Positions 27,121 through 37,007 of a stretch of 40,859 nt of DNA are shown here, in pieces (within the stretch, counting starts at the first letter, position 1; the number at the start of each line of letters is the position of its first letter). Source of the stretch: Actinomycetota bacterium (GTDB taxonomy: Bacteria; Actinomycetota; Acidimicrobiia; Acidimicrobiales; Ilumatobacteraceae). The stretch is taken from NCBI GenBank assembly GCA_016871295.1, contig VFZD01000007.1:1-40859 (forward strand), given 5' to 3'. The notes below the pieces were generated by a model that did no database searches, was not told the DNA's origin, and worked only from the letters and a program-made list of their open reading frames with translations. The translations under genes were made by a program, and so were the position numbers.

Positions 27121-27783
27121 TTATCGGCGCAGGCCGGTTTCAACCACCGTTTTTAGGCGCTCGAACACCTCGTCGGGCGAACCCAGACCGTCTATCACGT
27201 GCAACGATCCGCGACCCCGATAATAAGAAATCAGCGGTGCCGTCAGGGTCTCATAGACATCGAGTCGGTGGTTGATCGCCGCGGGTCGGTCGTCGTGGCG
27301 CTGAGTCACCTGACCACCGCACTTTGCGCACTTCCAGTCGGCCGGTTCGCCCCCCGCGGCGGTGTAGATCGCCCCGCACGAGTCGCAGATCCGACGCGCC
27401 GAAAGTCGCCCGACGACCACGTCTCGCGTCACATCCAGGTCGATCACGAAGTTCACGGGTCGGGCCCGGGTTATTGAGTCGAACGCGGTCGCCTGGGCGA
27501 TCGTCCGTGGAAATCCGTCGAGCACATAGCCGGCGACTCGGGCATCTTCTTGACCGATTCTTCCCTGCACCAACGAAACCATCAGTTCGTCGTCCACCAG
27601 TTCTCCGCGTTCGAGCACCGTCTTTGCCGCCCGACCCACGACTGAATCTTGTTTGACGGCGTTCCGCAGCATCTCCCCAGTCGAGATATGCGGCACACCG
27701 AAGTGTTGGGCAAGTCGCGAACTTTGGGTGCCCTTGCCCGCCCCTTGACGACCGAACATGATGATCCTCACCCCGGTACTCAT
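27121..27783 (-). CDS. adk: Adenylate kinase, zinc-LID type
   Basis: Interconverts ATP + AMP and 2 ADP. The 220-residue protein has the P-loop GRQGAGKGT (11-19), the NMP-binding STGEMLR and DGFPRT, and a LID with four cysteines, C133, C136, C152 and C155, that should bind zinc. It is the long form. It follows secY with a 58-base gap, the usual spc-operon position. Confidence 0.98.
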   Translation of the reverse strand: MSTGVRIIMFGRQGAGKGTQSSRLAQHFGVPHISTGEMLRNAVKQDSVVGRAAKTVLERGELVDDELMVSLVQGRIGQEDARVAGYVLDGFPRTIAQATAFDSITRARPVNFVIDLDVTRDVVVGRLSARRICDSCGAIYTAAGGEPADWKCAKCGGQVTQRHDDRPAAINHRLDVYETLTAPLISYYRGRGSLHVIDGLGSPDEVFERLKTVVETGLRR

Positions 27784-27841
27784 AAGTGTTTTCCGATCCT
27801 CATGCGGATGAATCTCTGCGACAAACCTGCCGTCGCCAAGT

Positions 27842-29161
27842 TTATTGCTTCAGGAAACCTTCGTAATTTCTCTGCATCAATTGACTGTCGATCTGACGCA
27901 TCAACTCGAGTGCGACGCCCACCGCGATCAAAACGGTCGTGCCGGCGAACGGAAACGACGAAACATTGCCGACCCACAACACGATGTACGGCAAGATCGC
28001 GACCACCGCGACGAACATCGCCCCCGGCAATGTGATTCGGTTGACGGTCTTTGCCAAGAACGATTCGGTCTGCTGCCCGGGACGAATGCCGGGAATAAAC
28101 CCGCCCTGCTTGCGCAACTGGTCGGCCTGGCGAATCGGGTCAAAGGCGATCGAGTTGTAGAAATAGGCGAAGGCGACTATCAGGATTGAAAACACGCTGA
28201 CATACAACAGGTTCTGGCTGTTGATCAGGTATTGGTCGACGAATCGGGCGATCGAGCCGCGCCAACCCTCGGCGCTTCCCAGCATGTTCGACAGCAACAC
28301 CGGCAACAGCAACACCGAACTGGCGAAGATAATCGGCACGACACCCGACTGGTTCACCTTGAGAGGAATGTATGTGTTCTGACCGCCGTACATCTTTCGA
28401 CCCACCACCCGCTTGGCGAACTGCACCGGCAACCGGCGTTGCCCCAATTCGACCCGAACGACGGCGATTATGATCGCCAACGTGAGCGCGATCAATATCG
28501 CAAAGACGATGTTTTTCTTCGTCTGCAACAACGAGTAATAACCGAACGGCAGATCGCTGACTACCGATGCGAAGATCACCACCGACATACCGTTGCCGAT
28601 GCCCCGCTGACTGATCAACTCACCGATCCACATCAGCAACGCCGTGCCGGCAACCAAAGATGGAATCACGAGCAGCGCCCGTGGCATGAACGGATCCAAC
28701 AGCACGACGTCTGGCGCGTTCGCGCTTGCACCAAAAAATGCCGAACCCCTGCCCTGACCGAAAATGAAAGTGAGACCTGCGCCCTGCAACGTGGCGATAC
28801 CGATCGCGACGTAGCGAGTCCATTGGGTGATCTTTCGTTGTCCCGTTGCACCCTCTTGTTGCCATTGCTCCAATTTCGGAATGACCACGGTCAATACCTG
28901 CATGATGATGCTCGAAGTTATGTACGGCATGATGCCGAGCGCAAAAATCGAGAAACTACCGAACGCACCACCCGAGAACAGGTTCAAGAAACCGAGGGCG
29001 CCCTGGGACTTCGATGCCTCGCGCAACTGGCTGACCGCCTGCGCGTCGACCCCCGGCACCCGCAGCGCCACACCGAATCGATAGATCAACAGCATCGCCA
29101 AGGTGAACAAAACCTTGTTTCGAAGCTCCTCGACTTTGAAGATGTTTCCGACTTTTGCCAC
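27842..29161 (-). CDS. secY: Protein translocase subunit SecY
   Basis: The channel-forming subunit of the Sec translocon in the cytoplasmic membrane, 439 residues and ten hydrophobic helices. The N-terminal helix begins at LRNKVLFTLAMLLIYRFG, the plug/helix-2 region follows, and the characteristic cytoplasmic loops are FAKRVVGRKMYGGQNTYIPLKVN and IRQADQLRKQGGFIPGIRPG. The start codon is GTG. It lies 45 bases downstream of rplO. Confidence 0.98.
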   Translation of the reverse strand: MAKVGNIFKVEELRNKVLFTLAMLLIYRFGVALRVPGVDAQAVSQLREASKSQGALGFLNLFSGGAFGSFSIFALGIMPYITSSIIMQVLTVVIPKLEQWQQEGATGQRKITQWTRYVAIGIATLQGAGLTFIFGQGRGSAFFGASANAPDVVLLDPFMPRALLVIPSLVAGTALLMWIGELISQRGIGNGMSVVIFASVVSDLPFGYYSLLQTKKNIVFAILIALTLAIIIAVVRVELGQRRLPVQFAKRVVGRKMYGGQNTYIPLKVNQSGVVPIIFASSVLLLPVLLSNMLGSAEGWRGSIARFVDQYLINSQNLLYVSVFSILIVAFAYFYNSIAFDPIRQADQLRKQGGFIPGIRPGQQTESFLAKTVNRITLPGAMFVAVVAILPYIVLWVGNVSSFPFAGTTVLIAVGVALELMRQIDSQLMQRNYEGFLKQ

Positions 29162-29206
29162 GAAGTTACCTCGTCTGTCGATCTAGAAGCGAACGGTTCG
29201 CATAAT

Positions 29207-29701
29207 CTAGCGGTTGGTGAACTGACTACCCTTGGCCGGCGGGCGAACACCCTTGAAAGCGGGTGGCAAAATGACCACCGAACCACCTGCTGCGACGATC
29301 GCCTCTTGCGCCGACTTCGAAACGGCGTGCGCCGAAACCTTCACCGCGCGCGTTATTTTTCCGCGACCCAAGATTTTGATCATCTGACCCTTGTGCGCCA
29401 CGCCGCCCGAGACGAGTTTCGCGGGGTCGACTTCGCTGACTGCCAACGCCTCGATCGCGTCTAAATTCACCGCGTAGTATTCGACACGAAACGGGTTGTT
29501 GAACCCTTTCAGTTTCGGAACGCGCTGCTTGAGGGGCATCTGTCCACCTTCGAAACCACGACGCACCGTGTTGCGTGCGAATTGACCCTTGGTGCCTCGG
29601 CCCGCCGTCTTGCCGCCTTTGCCACCGATACCACGGCCGACGCGCTTCGGCTTTTTTCGCGCTCCGTGACGAGGCCCGACTTGATCGACGCGCATGTTCA
29701 T
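29207..29701 (-). CDS. rplO: 50S ribosomal protein L15
   Basis: A late-assembly large-subunit protein, 164 residues. The glycine-rich GRGIGGKGGKTAGRGTKGQ segment and FEGGQMPLKQRVPKLKGF are diagnostic. The ATG at 29701 overlaps the rpmD stop by ATGA; an ATG two codons later is an alternative start. Confidence 0.97.
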   Translation of the reverse strand: MNMRVDQVGPRHGARKKPKRVGRGIGGKGGKTAGRGTKGQFARNTVRRGFEGGQMPLKQRVPKLKGFNNPFRVEYYAVNLDAIEALAVSEVDPAKLVSGGVAHKGQMIKILGRGKITRAVKVSAHAVSKSAQEAIVAAGGSVVILPPAFKGVRPPAKGSQFTNR

Positions 29702-29970
29702 GCTCCTTTTTGTGTCACTTCGACGAGATGCGGAACCCTGGCGATCATGCCGCGAATTTCGGGGCGATCGGGAAGGGTGTTGACGTCACCGATCTTGCGC
29801 AAACCGAGGGCGCGCAGTGTCGCCTTGGTCTTGGGCATGATGCCGATCTGGGAACGAACTTGTTTGACCACGACTGTCGGACCCGTGTTCTCCTTGCGGG
29901 TCGGCTTGGCCGACTTGGTTTTGGCCGCAACCTTCTTCGCCGGTTTCGGGGTTTTCTTTGCGACGGTCAT
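29698..29970 (-). CDS. rpmD: 50S ribosomal protein L30 with Lys/Ala-rich N-terminal extension
   Basis: The L30 core, about 60 residues, begins around VVVKQVRSQIGIMPKTKATLRALGLRKIG and ends with VPHLVEV. It is preceded by about 30 residues rich in Lys and Ala (AKKTPKPAKKVAAKTKSAK), making the protein 90 residues. The ATG at 29970 lies 2 bases after the rpsE stop. The basic tail could contact rRNA near the surface; this is inference. Confidence 0.94.
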   Translation of the reverse strand: MTVAKKTPKPAKKVAAKTKSAKPTRKENTGPTVVVKQVRSQIGIMPKTKATLRALGLRKIGDVNTLPDRPEIRGMIARVPHLVEVTQKGA

Positions 29971-29972
29971 GG

Positions 29973-30629
29973 TTACTTCGGTCCGGTGGTCGTGGTTGTC
30001 TTTTTGCGTTCGGTGTAAGCGCGCAACATGCCCTTCGGAACGAACTCATCGACCGCGAGACCGCGTCGTTTGGCCACCTCATCGGGACGCTGCAAACCTT
30101 TGAGGCCGTTGATCGTTGCGCGCGCGACATTGATCGCGTTCGACGAACCAAGAACCTTGGCCAGCACATCTTTGATGCCTGCTTCTTCAAGGATGATCCG
30201 AGCCGCGCCACCTGCGATTACGCCGGTACCAGGCGCCGCCGGCTTGAGCATCACGCGTCCGGCGCCGTTTACGCCGATCGTCGCGTGTGTGATCGTCGAG
30301 CCGGCGAGAGCGACATGAAAGATGTTTCGCTTCGCCTCTTCGGTGCCCTTTTGAATCGCCAAAGGAACCTCTTTGGCTTTGCCGTAACCCAAACCAACTC
30401 GACCGTTACGATCGCCGATGACCACCAACGCGGTGAACGAGAACCTGCGACCACCCTTGACGACTTTGGCCACGCGATTGATGTGCACGACTCGCGAATC
30501 GCCGATCTCGCCGACCTTCGCCGGTGGCCGGGGTTCACGCTTCTCGCGCGGTTCGCGACGGTCACGACGATCGCGACGCTCGGTCGGCTCCTTGCCCGAG
30601 CTATCTGGAACCTTGTTCACGTCGCTCAT
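29973..30629 (-). CDS. rpsE: 30S ribosomal protein S5 with charged N-terminal extension
   Basis: A 218-residue protein involved in decoding accuracy. The S5 double-stranded-RNA-binding fold starts near [24 protein letters not shown] and is followed by [12 protein letters not shown] and the C-terminal [19 protein letters not shown]. The first 35 or so residues are a run of Arg, Asp, Glu and Pro ([19 protein letters not shown]), as in several Actinobacteria. It abuts rplR with no gap. Confidence 0.97.
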   Translation of the reverse strand: MSDVNKVPDSSGKEPTERRDRRDRREPREKREPRPPAKVGEIGDSRVVHINRVAKVVKGGRRFSFTALVVIGDRNGRVGLGYGKAKEVPLAIQKGTEEAKRNIFHVALAGSTITHATIGVNGAGRVMLKPAAPGTGVIAGGAARIILEEAGIKDVLAKVLGSSNAINVARATINGLKGLQRPDEVAKRRGLAVDEFVPKGMLRAYTERKKTTTTTGPK

Positions 30630-30995
30630 CTAGAACTCCAAGCCTTCTTCTCGGGCAGCCTGCGCTGCTGCTGCGATGCGACCGTGATACAAAAAACCGC
30701 CGCGGTCATAGACAACTTTTGTTACGCCAGCCCGCTTGCCCCGCTGCGCGACGGCCTTGCCGATTCGCGCGGCGGCCTCGACGGTAGAGCCCGACGACTT
30801 GCGAAACTCTGCTTCAAGCGACGACGCCGAGGCGATGGTGCGACCCGCATCGTCGTCGATAAGTTGCGCCGAAAGATGCTTGTTGCTCCTGAAAACGGCC
30901 AAGCGCGGGCGGTCGGCGGTGCCATGAATCTTTTTTCGCACCCGACGCTGACGACGCAAGCGCGATGAATGTCGTTTTGCTGTTCTATTGGCCAT
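30630..30995 (-). CDS. rplR: 50S ribosomal protein L18
   Basis: A 5S rRNA-binding protein, 121 residues. The basic N-terminus [21 protein letters not shown] and the core [25 protein letters not shown] lead to the C-terminal FDRGGF-type segment (here [13 protein letters not shown]). The TAG stop is directly adjacent to the ATG of rpsE. Confidence 0.97.
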   Translation of the reverse strand: MANRTAKRHSSRLRRQRRVRKKIHGTADRPRLAVFRSNKHLSAQLIDDDAGRTIASASSLEAEFRKSSGSTVEAAARIGKAVAQRGKRAGVTKVVYDRGGFLYHGRIAAAAQAAREEGLEF

Positions 30996-31017
30996 GATTT
31001 CGTTCCCCTAGTTGTTG

Positions 31018-31560
31018 CTACTTCTTGCCCGTCTTGCCGGCCTTGCGACGCACGCGTTCGTTCAGATAACGAACACCTTTGCCCTTGTACGGTTCGGGTT
31101 TGCGCATGTTGCGCAGGTTTGCCGCCACCTGGCCGACGACTTCTTTGTCGCTGCCCTTGATCACGATCTGGGTTTGTGCCGTCACTTCAAATGTGATGCC
31201 CTCGGGTGCCGTGTAGACGATCGGGTGCGAGTAACCGAGCGCCAACTTGAGTTTGTTCGGGCCTTGCGCCTCGGCACGATAACCGACGCCCTGAATGTCG
31301 AGCGCCTTGGTGTAACCCTGGGTGACGCCGACGATCATGTTCGACAACAAGGTTCGGGCCATGCCGTGGCGCGAACGCACGTCGCGTTCGTCGTTGGCTC
31401 GGTCGACGAAGAGATTGTTCTCTTCGCGTCGCGCCGAAACACCGACGGGCAACTCGCGCCTCAGGGTGCCCTTTGGCCCCTTGATCGTCACGGCGGCGCC
31501 GGAGATCGTCACTTCGACCCCACTCGGCACTGCGAGTGCTGATTTTCCTATGCGTGACAT
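31018..31560 (-). CDS. rplF: 50S ribosomal protein L6
   Basis: A two-domain large-subunit protein near the factor-binding centre, 180 residues. It starts MSRIGKSALAVPSGVEVTI and contains VTQGYTKALDIQGVGYRAEAQG and the C-terminal EPYKGKGVRYLNERVRRKAGKTGKK. It lies between rpsH (25-base gap) and rplR (22-base gap). Confidence 0.98.
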   Translation of the reverse strand: MSRIGKSALAVPSGVEVTISGAAVTIKGPKGTLRRELPVGVSARREENNLFVDRANDERDVRSRHGMARTLLSNMIVGVTQGYTKALDIQGVGYRAEAQGPNKLKLALGYSHPIVYTAPEGITFEVTAQTQIVIKGSDKEVVGQVAANLRNMRKPEPYKGKGVRYLNERVRRKAGKTGKK

Positions 31561-31585
31561 CGTGTCTCCCTGCTCGACCCTCGAC

Positions 31586-31987
31586 CTACCACACGAAGCA
31601 CATGACTTCGCCGCCGATTTTGCGCTTGCGCGCCTCGCGGTCTGTCATCAGCCCGTGACTTGTTGACAACACTGCAACTCCGAGACCGCCCAAGACTCGC
31701 GGCACCTCCGCGGCCGCTCGATAGACGCGCAGACCAGGGGTTGAAACTCGCTTGATTCCCGAAATCGTGCGTTGACGATCGACACCGTATTTCATGGTGA
31801 TCTTCAACAGTTTTCCCGAGGTGTTCGGGTCTTGCACGACGGCATAGTCGGAGATGAAACCCTCGCGCTTGAGAACTTCGGCCAGTGCCGACTTCTGTTT
31901 CGAGGCGGGCATCAACACTTCGCTGCGCATCGCAACGTTTCCGTTGCGAATGCGGGTCAGCATGTCGGCGATCGGGTCGGTCATCAT
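31586..31987 (-). CDS. rpsH: 30S ribosomal protein S8
   Basis: A primary 16S-binding protein, 133 residues. It starts [15 protein letters not shown] and ends with the signature [21 protein letters not shown] and [20 protein letters not shown]. Two adjacent ATGs (31987 and 31984) could serve as start; no strong ribosome binding site distinguishes them. S8 represses the spc operon in E. coli; no matching leader was looked for beyond inspection. Confidence 0.97.
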   Translation of the reverse strand: MMTDPIADMLTRIRNGNVAMRSEVLMPASKQKSALAEVLKREGFISDYAVVQDPNTSGKLLKITMKYGVDRQRTISGIKRVSTPGLRVYRAAAEVPRVLGGLGVAVLSTSHGLMTDREARKRKIGGEVMCFVW

Positions 31988-31993
31988 GGGCGG

Positions 31994-32179
31994 CTACCAA
32001 CTTGCCTTGGTGATGCCGGGAATCTCTCCGGCATGCGCGAGCTCACGGAAACAAAGGCGGCACAAACCGAATTTTTTGTAGACCGAACGGGTTCGGCCAC
32101 AGCGCTGGCAGCGGGTGTAGCCGCGCACCTTGAACTTCGGTTTTGCCTCTGCTTTGATCCTCAATGATTTTTTTGCCAT
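31994..32179 (-). CDS. rpsN: 30S ribosomal protein S14, zinc type (type Z)
   Basis: A 61-residue zinc-binding form. The ligands C24, C27, C40 and C43 are intact in the RCQRCGRTR and [11 protein letters not shown] segments, and the end [11 protein letters not shown] is typical. This is the short zinc paralogue that sits in the spc operon of Actinobacteria and Firmicutes. It lies 27 bases after rplE. Confidence 0.97.
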   Translation of the reverse strand: MAKKSLRIKAEAKPKFKVRGYTRCQRCGRTRSVYKKFGLCRLCFRELAHAGEIPGITKASW

Positions 32180-32206
32180 AAGAGTCTTTTCTCCGTTGCT
32201 CGTCCG

Positions 32207-32815
32207 TTACTTCTTCTTCAATTTCTTGGCCTTGGTCACCGATTTCGGTTCCTCGCCCTTGCGAAATGGAAAACCAAATGCGTCCAAAAGCGCCTTGCCG
32301 GCGACATCGTCTTTGGCCGTGGTCACGATCGTGATGTCCATGCCGCGCGGGGCGTCGACCTGCTCGATGCGAACTTCCATGAACGCCAACTGCTCGCTCA
32401 GACCGAATGTGTAGTTGCCGTTGCCGTCCCACGACTTGCCCGAAAAACCTCTGAAGTCGCGGATACGGGGAATCGCGATCGACAACAACCGATCGAAGAA
32501 CTCCCACATTCGATCGCCACGCAAGGTCGCCTTGCAGCCGATGGCCTGGTGTTCGCGCAACTTGAACGACGCGATCGCGATTCGCGACTTGGTCACGAGC
32601 GGTTTTTGACCGGTTATCGCGGTCAGGTCGGCCACGGCGCCATCGAGCAACGAGGCCTGTTGTGTCGCTTTGCCCACGCCCATGTTGACGACGATCTTTT
32701 CGATCGTCGGCACCTGCATCGGGTTGCTCAGTTTGAGACCCTTCATCAGGTCGTCGCGAACCGTGTTCAAATAGTGCGCCTTCATGCGCGGCACATATTT
32801 CGTCGTGGTAGCCAT
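32207..32815 (-). CDS. rplE: 50S ribosomal protein L5
   Basis: A 5S rRNA-binding protein, 202 residues. The core [40 protein letters not shown] and the [19 protein letters not shown] segments are conserved. The C-terminus has a short Lys-rich tail (AKKLKKK). Its ATG overlaps the rplX stop by one base (TGATG), so translation is probably coupled. Confidence 0.98.
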   Translation of the reverse strand: MATTTKYVPRMKAHYLNTVRDDLMKGLKLSNPMQVPTIEKIVVNMGVGKATQQASLLDGAVADLTAITGQKPLVTKSRIAIASFKLREHQAIGCKATLRGDRMWEFFDRLLSIAIPRIRDFRGFSGKSWDGNGNYTFGLSEQLAFMEVRIEQVDAPRGMDITIVTTAKDDVAGKALLDAFGFPFRKGEEPKSVTKAKKLKKK

Positions 32816-33117
32816 CAGATCTCAGCCCCGGTCTTCTTGGCGATTCTCACTTTGTTGCCTTTTTTGTCGACTTTGTAACCAATCTTCGACGGCTTGCCCC
32901 CCTGGTTGATCGCCACATTCGAGGCGTGGATCGGCATCGGCTTCTCGAGAATCTCGCTCTTGGTATTTTTGCCGCGTGCGACCGTGTGACGTTTTGCAAC
33001 GTTCACCTTGTCGATGATCACCTTGTTCGTCGCCGACATCACGGCCGAGATCGTGCCGGTCGCACCTTTGTCTTTGCCCGCGATAACGATCACGCTGTCA
33101 CCTTTTTTGAACTTCAT
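32815..33117 (-). CDS. rplX: 50S ribosomal protein L24
   Basis: An assembly-initiating large-subunit protein, 100 residues from ATG 33117. It begins [21 protein letters not shown], the KOW motif, and continues with the [11 protein letters not shown] and IHASNVAI segments. The open frame upstream of this ATG runs through rplN antisense-like sequence and is not L24. Confidence 0.97.
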   Translation of the reverse strand: MKFKKGDSVIVIAGKDKGATGTISAVMSATNKVIIDKVNVAKRHTVARGKNTKSEILEKPMPIHASNVAINQGGKPSKIGYKVDKKGNKVRIAKKTGAEI

Positions 33118-33118
33118 T

Positions 33119-33487
33119 TCACAACACCTCCGGGGCGAGCGAGATGATCCGCATGAACTTCTTGTCTCGCAACTCTCGACCCACGGGACCGAAAATTCGG
33201 GTGCCACGCGGCATCAGGTCTTCCTTGATCAAAACCGCCGCGTTCTCGTCGAACTTGATGTAACTGCCGTCGGGACGACGCTTCTCCTTGGCGACGCGCA
33301 CGACGACGCAGCGAACAACCTCGCCCTGTTTCACGGCTGCACCGGGGATCGCATCCTTCACGGTGCCGATGAAAACATCGCCGATCGAGGCGTATCGGCG
33401 ACGAGTGCCACCCAACACCTTGATCACCAGAACTTCGCGCGCGCCGCTGTTGTCGGCGACACGAAGACGAGTTTCCTGCTGAATCAC
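33119..33487 (-). CDS. rplN: 50S ribosomal protein L14
   Basis: A 122-residue protein at the subunit interface. It starts [26 protein letters not shown] after a GTG initiator and ends with the [30 protein letters not shown] signature. The GTG overlaps the rpsQ stop (GTGA) and there is a 1-base gap to rplX. Confidence 0.98.
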   Translation of the reverse strand: MIQQETRLRVADNSGAREVLVIKVLGGTRRRYASIGDVFIGTVKDAIPGAAVKQGEVVRCVVVRVAKEKRRPDGSYIKFDENAAVLIKEDLMPRGTRIFGPVGRELRDKKFMRIISLAPEVL

Positions 33488-33768
33488 TTTGCACGCTCCA
33501 AAATTTCGATCACGCGCCAGCGCTTGAGTTTCGACATCGGTCGGGTCTCCATCACCAGCACGCGGTCACCCACCTTGGCGTCGTTGGCCTCGTCGTGGGC
33601 ATAAAGTTTCTTGGTTCGGGTCACGAATTTCTCGTATTTCTTGTGGCGGATTCGCTCGACGATGGCGATGACGATCGTCTTGTTCATCTTGTTGGAAACG
33701 ACGACTCCTTCGCGGGACTTTCGCGCATTTCTTTCTGTTGCGGTTGGTTCAGACATTTGCTCGCTCAC
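33484..33768 (-). CDS. rpsQ: 30S ribosomal protein S17
   Basis: A primary 16S-binding OB-fold protein, 94 residues. The core begins [20 protein letters not shown] and ends [16 protein letters not shown]. The frame begins at GTG 33768, overlapping the rpmC stop (GTGA); an ATG at 33756 is an alternative start, four codons later. Confidence 0.96.
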   Translation of the reverse strand: MSEQMSEPTATERNARKSREGVVVSNKMNKTIVIAIVERIRHKKYEKFVTRTKKLYAHDEANDAKVGDRVLVMETRPMSKLKRWRVIEILERAK

Positions 33769-33983
33769 TTCCCTGCGGCCTCTGCAGCCAAGATTTCTCG
33801 TTCACGAATCAACATGCTGATTCGGGCGATCTGTCGACGCGCCTTGCCGATCGACGCCGTGTCGTCGAGTTGACCGGTCGCGTTTCGAAAGCGCAAGTTC
33901 AAGGCCTCCTGCTTGGTCGCGCGAAGTTCTTCCACGAGCGAGGCCAGATCCATTTCGCGCAGTTCGGTCAGTTCGCGTGCCAT
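33765..33983 (-). CDS. rpmC: 50S ribosomal protein L29
   Basis: A 72-residue helical hairpin protein near the exit tunnel and a docking site for signal recognition particle and chaperones. It shows [32 protein letters not shown] and [12 protein letters not shown]. It is one base downstream of the rplP stop and overlaps rpsQ. Confidence 0.97.
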   Translation of the reverse strand: MARELTELREMDLASLVEELRATKQEALNLRFRNATGQLDDTASIGKARRQIARISMLIREREILAAEAAGK

Positions 33984-33984
33984 C

Positions 33985-34401
33985 TCAGATCGCCTCGCTT
34001 CGAGAGATGATTCGGGTCTTGATCGGCAACTTTTGTGCGGCGCGACTCAAAGCCTGGTGGGCGGTTTCCGCGGTCGGGTACGACAACTCGAACAGAATGC
34101 GCCCGGGCTTGACCACGGCGACCCACGACTCGGGGTTGCCCTTTCCCGAACCCATTCGAGTTTCGGCGGGCTTCTTGGTCACCGACTTGTCGGGGAAAAT
34201 GTTGATCCAGACTTTTCCGCCACGCTTGATGTGACGGGTCATCGCGATTCGAGAGGCTTCGATCTGGCGCGCGGTGATCCAACCCGGCTCGAGAGCCTGA
34301 ATACCGTATTCACCGAACGCAAGTTCGTTGGCGCCCTTCGAGATGCCGTTCATTCGACCGCGGTGGTGTTTGCGATGTTTGACTTTGCGTGGTTCCAACA
34401 T
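33985..34401 (-). CDS. rplP: 50S ribosomal protein L16
   Basis: A 138-residue protein near the A-site tRNA and peptidyl-transferase centre. It begins [17 protein letters not shown] and has the [28 protein letters not shown] and [21 protein letters not shown] segments. The ATG at 34401 has a GGAGG upstream, inside the end of rpsC; an in-frame TTG three codons earlier is less likely. Confidence 0.97.
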   Translation of the reverse strand: MLEPRKVKHRKHHRGRMNGISKGANELAFGEYGIQALEPGWITARQIEASRIAMTRHIKRGGKVWINIFPDKSVTKKPAETRMGSGKGNPESWVAVVKPGRILFELSYPTAETAHQALSRAAQKLPIKTRIISRSEAI

Positions 34402-34406
34402 GACGA

Positions 34407-35288
34407 TCAAACCTCCCGCTTGAAGTGAGGGGTCTCATGACTGTCGTGACTGCGACGCTGGATGTCCTCTTCTTCGTCCAACAGACGTTCGAACTCGGGG
34501 TCGGCCTCTTTGACCAACGGTGCCAACGCCAAGTCTTCGAGATCCGCGGCTTTCGGGCCGGCTGAAGTCACGACTTTGCGCGCGGCGTCTGAGTGACCTG
34601 AAGTCTCGCCCGCCGCCATCGCCGCTTCACGAGCGATGCGATCGTCTGTCTGGCTCTTGTAGGGCAGAATCTCGCCCTTGTACAGCCAAACCTTGACGCC
34701 GATTCGACCGGCGGTTGTCGCCGCTTCGCGGAAACCATAATCGATGTTCGCGCGCAAAGTATGCAGGGGCACGCGTCCTTCGCGATACCACTCACGACGG
34801 CACATTTCTGCCCCGCCCAAACGACCCGAACACTGAACTCGAATGCCCTGCACGCCCTGCTTTTGCGCGTTCTGCACGGCGCGCTTCATCGCGCGTCGAA
34901 AGGCGATTCGATTCACGAGTTGATCAGCCACGCCTTGGGCCACCAATGCGGCGTCAAGTTCGGCGTCGCGAATCTCGGTGATATTGAGCTGCACCTTGTT
35001 GTTGCCCGTGAGCGCGGTGAGTCCGGCGCGAAGCTCTTCGGCCTTCTGCCCTTTGCGGCCGATGACGATGCCCGGCCGTGCGGTGTGCACGTCGATGCGA
35101 AGTTTGTCGCGGGTGCGCTCGATCTCGATTCGACTCACCGCGGCGTCGGCCAACTGCACCTTGAGATAATCGCGAATCTTCCAGTCTTCGGTGAGATAGG
35201 CCTTGTAGTCCTTGGTGCTGAACCACTTGCTCTTCCAGTCGGTGGTTACACCGAGGCGAAAGCCGTACGGGTTGATCTTCTGGCCCAT
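34407..35288 (-). CDS. rpsC: 30S ribosomal protein S3 with C-terminal extension
   Basis: A 293-residue head protein at the mRNA entry tunnel. The KH domain is in the [15 protein letters not shown] region, and the second domain has [32 protein letters not shown] and [11 protein letters not shown]. After about residue 210 there is an extra tail of about 80 residues, Ala/Glu/Asp-rich, ending in a mixed-charge run ([23 protein letters not shown]), longer than E. coli S3. Confidence 0.97.
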   Translation of the reverse strand: MGQKINPYGFRLGVTTDWKSKWFSTKDYKAYLTEDWKIRDYLKVQLADAAVSRIEIERTRDKLRIDVHTARPGIVIGRKGQKAEELRAGLTALTGNNKVQLNITEIRDAELDAALVAQGVADQLVNRIAFRRAMKRAVQNAQKQGVQGIRVQCSGRLGGAEMCRREWYREGRVPLHTLRANIDYGFREAATTAGRIGVKVWLYKGEILPYKSQTDDRIAREAAMAAGETSGHSDAARKVVTSAGPKAADLEDLALAPLVKEADPEFERLLDEEEDIQRRSHDSHETPHFKREV

Positions 35289-35840
35289 TTACTTCTCCGT
35301 CGCTTCTCTGTCGGCATCAGTCGAAGCCTCGGCTTTTTCAGATGCTTGTTTTGACTTTTGCGCCCGTGCACGGCTCGCCTCGACGCGGCTGCGGCGCTTC
35401 GCCGCATCGGCACCACCTCGCGACTCGCTCTGCGAATCGCGGGCAGCCAAGGCGGCTTCGCTCAATTTGTCGACAACGATCGTCACGTGGCTGGTGCGCT
35501 TGAAAATCGCCGCCGAACTTCCCTTGGCGCGCGGACGAAAACGCTTCAAGGTCGGTCCACCGTCGGCATAGCAGGCCTTGATGTAGAGCTCGTCGGCGTT
35601 CTGCTGAAAATTGTTCGTCGCGTTGGCGACCGCCGAGGCCAGAAGCTTGCGCACGATGTGGGCCGAGTCGCGCTCGGTCAATCGCAACAAATTGTCGGCC
35701 GATCGCACGTCCATCCCGCGCACCAAGTTCAACACGACGCGAACTTTCGACGGTGAAAGGCGCGCGAAGCGTGCCGAAGCGCGAAAACCGCTCGACGCAT
35801 CCGCGACCCGGGTCGCTTCGTTCAACTTTGGACCGGTCAT
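35289..35840 (-). CDS. rplV: 50S ribosomal protein L22 with long C-terminal extension
   Basis: An exit-tunnel protein of 183 residues. The L22 core runs from [30 protein letters not shown] to [24 protein letters not shown] (about 20-130). The last 50 or so residues are an extra Ala/Lys/Ser/Glu-rich tail, highly charged ([21 protein letters not shown]). The start overlaps the rpsS stop (ATGA), and the stop is adjacent to rpsC. Confidence 0.97.
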   Translation of the reverse strand: MTGPKLNEATRVADASSGFRASARFARLSPSKVRVVLNLVRGMDVRSADNLLRLTERDSAHIVRKLLASAVANATNNFQQNADELYIKACYADGGPTLKRFRPRAKGSSAAIFKRTSHVTIVVDKLSEAALAARDSQSESRGGADAAKRRSRVEASRARAQKSKQASEKAEASTDADREATEK

Positions 35841-36151
35841 GACGTGGCCGGCAAGGGTGCCGCGGCGGCGGCCGCGGCGGCCGCAGCCTTCTCTTGACTC
35901 TGGTGGAATTTGAAAGTGCGGGTCGGTGAGAACTCGCCGAGTTTATGGCCGACCATCGATTCGGTCACATATACGGGCACGTGCTTGCGACCGTCGTGCA
36001 CCGCGAAAGTGTGACCGAGCATGTCGGGAATAATCGTGCTGCGTCGCGACCAAGTCTTGATTACTTTGCGATCGCCACTGGCGTTCATCTCGTCGACCTT
36101 CTTGAGCAGATGCTCGTCGACAAACGGGCCTTTTTTCAAACTGCGTGACAT
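35837..36151 (-). CDS. rpsS: 30S ribosomal protein S19 with poly-alanine tail
   Basis: A 104-residue head protein. From ATG 36151 it reads [19 protein letters not shown], then the conserved [27 protein letters not shown] and [15 protein letters not shown]. The C-terminal part after the core contains a run of ten alanines encoded by GCN codons, an unusual feature. It overlaps rplV by 4 bases. Confidence 0.97.
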   Translation of the reverse strand: MSRSLKKGPFVDEHLLKKVDEMNASGDRKVIKTWSRRSTIIPDMLGHTFAVHDGRKHVPVYVTESMVGHKLGEFSPTRTFKFHQSQEKAAAAAAAAAAPLPATS

Positions 36152-36155
36152 CTGA

Positions 36156-36992
36156 TTAACCTCTCGACTTTCCCGATCGGCGACGACGAACAATCATCGG
36201 TTGTGAAGCCTTGTTCTTGTCGCGGGTGCGGCGTTCTGGTTTGCCCCACGGCGAAACCGGAGGACGACCGCCCGAAGTTTTGCCTTCGCCACCACCGAGC
36301 GGGTGGTCGACCGGGTTCATCGCGACACCGCGCGATTGCGGACGCACACCCTTCCAACGATTTCGACCCGCCTTGCCGATCTTGATCTGTTCATGTTCAG
36401 CGTTGCCGATTTCGCCCACGGTCGCCCGACAGTCGATTGGAATGCGTCGCATTTCGCTCGACGGCATGCGCAACGTCGCGTAGAAACCTTCTTTGGCCAC
36501 AAGTTGCACCGCCATGCCCGCCGAGCGGGCGATCTTGCCACCCTGTCCCGGTCGCATTTCGATGTTGTGCACGGTCGTACCCACGGGCATGTAGCGAAGC
36601 GGCAACGCATTGCCGACGATGATGTCGGCCTTCGGACCGCTCTCGACTTTCGCCCCGACCTCAAGACCCTTCGGTGCGAGAATGTATGACTTCGTGCCAT
36701 CGGCATAGTGCAACAGCGCGATTCGACAGGTGCGGTTCGGGTCGTATTCGATCGCCGCAACTTTGGCCACGCAATCGTCTTTGCCCCGCTTGAAATCGAC
36801 GCTGCGATACTGCTGCTTGTGACCGCCACCCTGGTGGCGTGAGGTGATTCGACCCTGCGCGTTTCGACCACCTCGCGACGGTTTCGGCGACAACAGAGAT
36901 TTTTCCGGGGTCGACTTGGTGATCTCGCTGAAGTCGGAGACGGTCTGGAAGCGACGACCTGCGCTGGTCGGGCGGCGTTTGCGAATCGGCAT
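36156..36992 (-). CDS. rplB: 50S ribosomal protein L2
   Basis: A 278-residue protein required for subunit association and peptidyl-transferase activity. The OB/SH3 core includes [26 protein letters not shown] and the C-terminal [31 protein letters not shown] with the His residue near the catalytic centre. It lies between rplW and rpsS. Confidence 0.98.
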   Translation of the reverse strand: MPIRKRRPTSAGRRFQTVSDFSEITKSTPEKSLLSPKPSRGGRNAQGRITSRHQGGGHKQQYRSVDFKRGKDDCVAKVAAIEYDPNRTCRIALLHYADGTKSYILAPKGLEVGAKVESGPKADIIVGNALPLRYMPVGTTVHNIEMRPGQGGKIARSAGMAVQLVAKEGFYATLRMPSSEMRRIPIDCRATVGEIGNAEHEQIKIGKAGRNRWKGVRPQSRGVAMNPVDHPLGGGEGKTSGGRPPVSPWGKPERRTRDKNKASQPMIVRRRRSGKSRG

Positions 36993-37007
36993 CTGGGGTC
37001 GTCCTTC

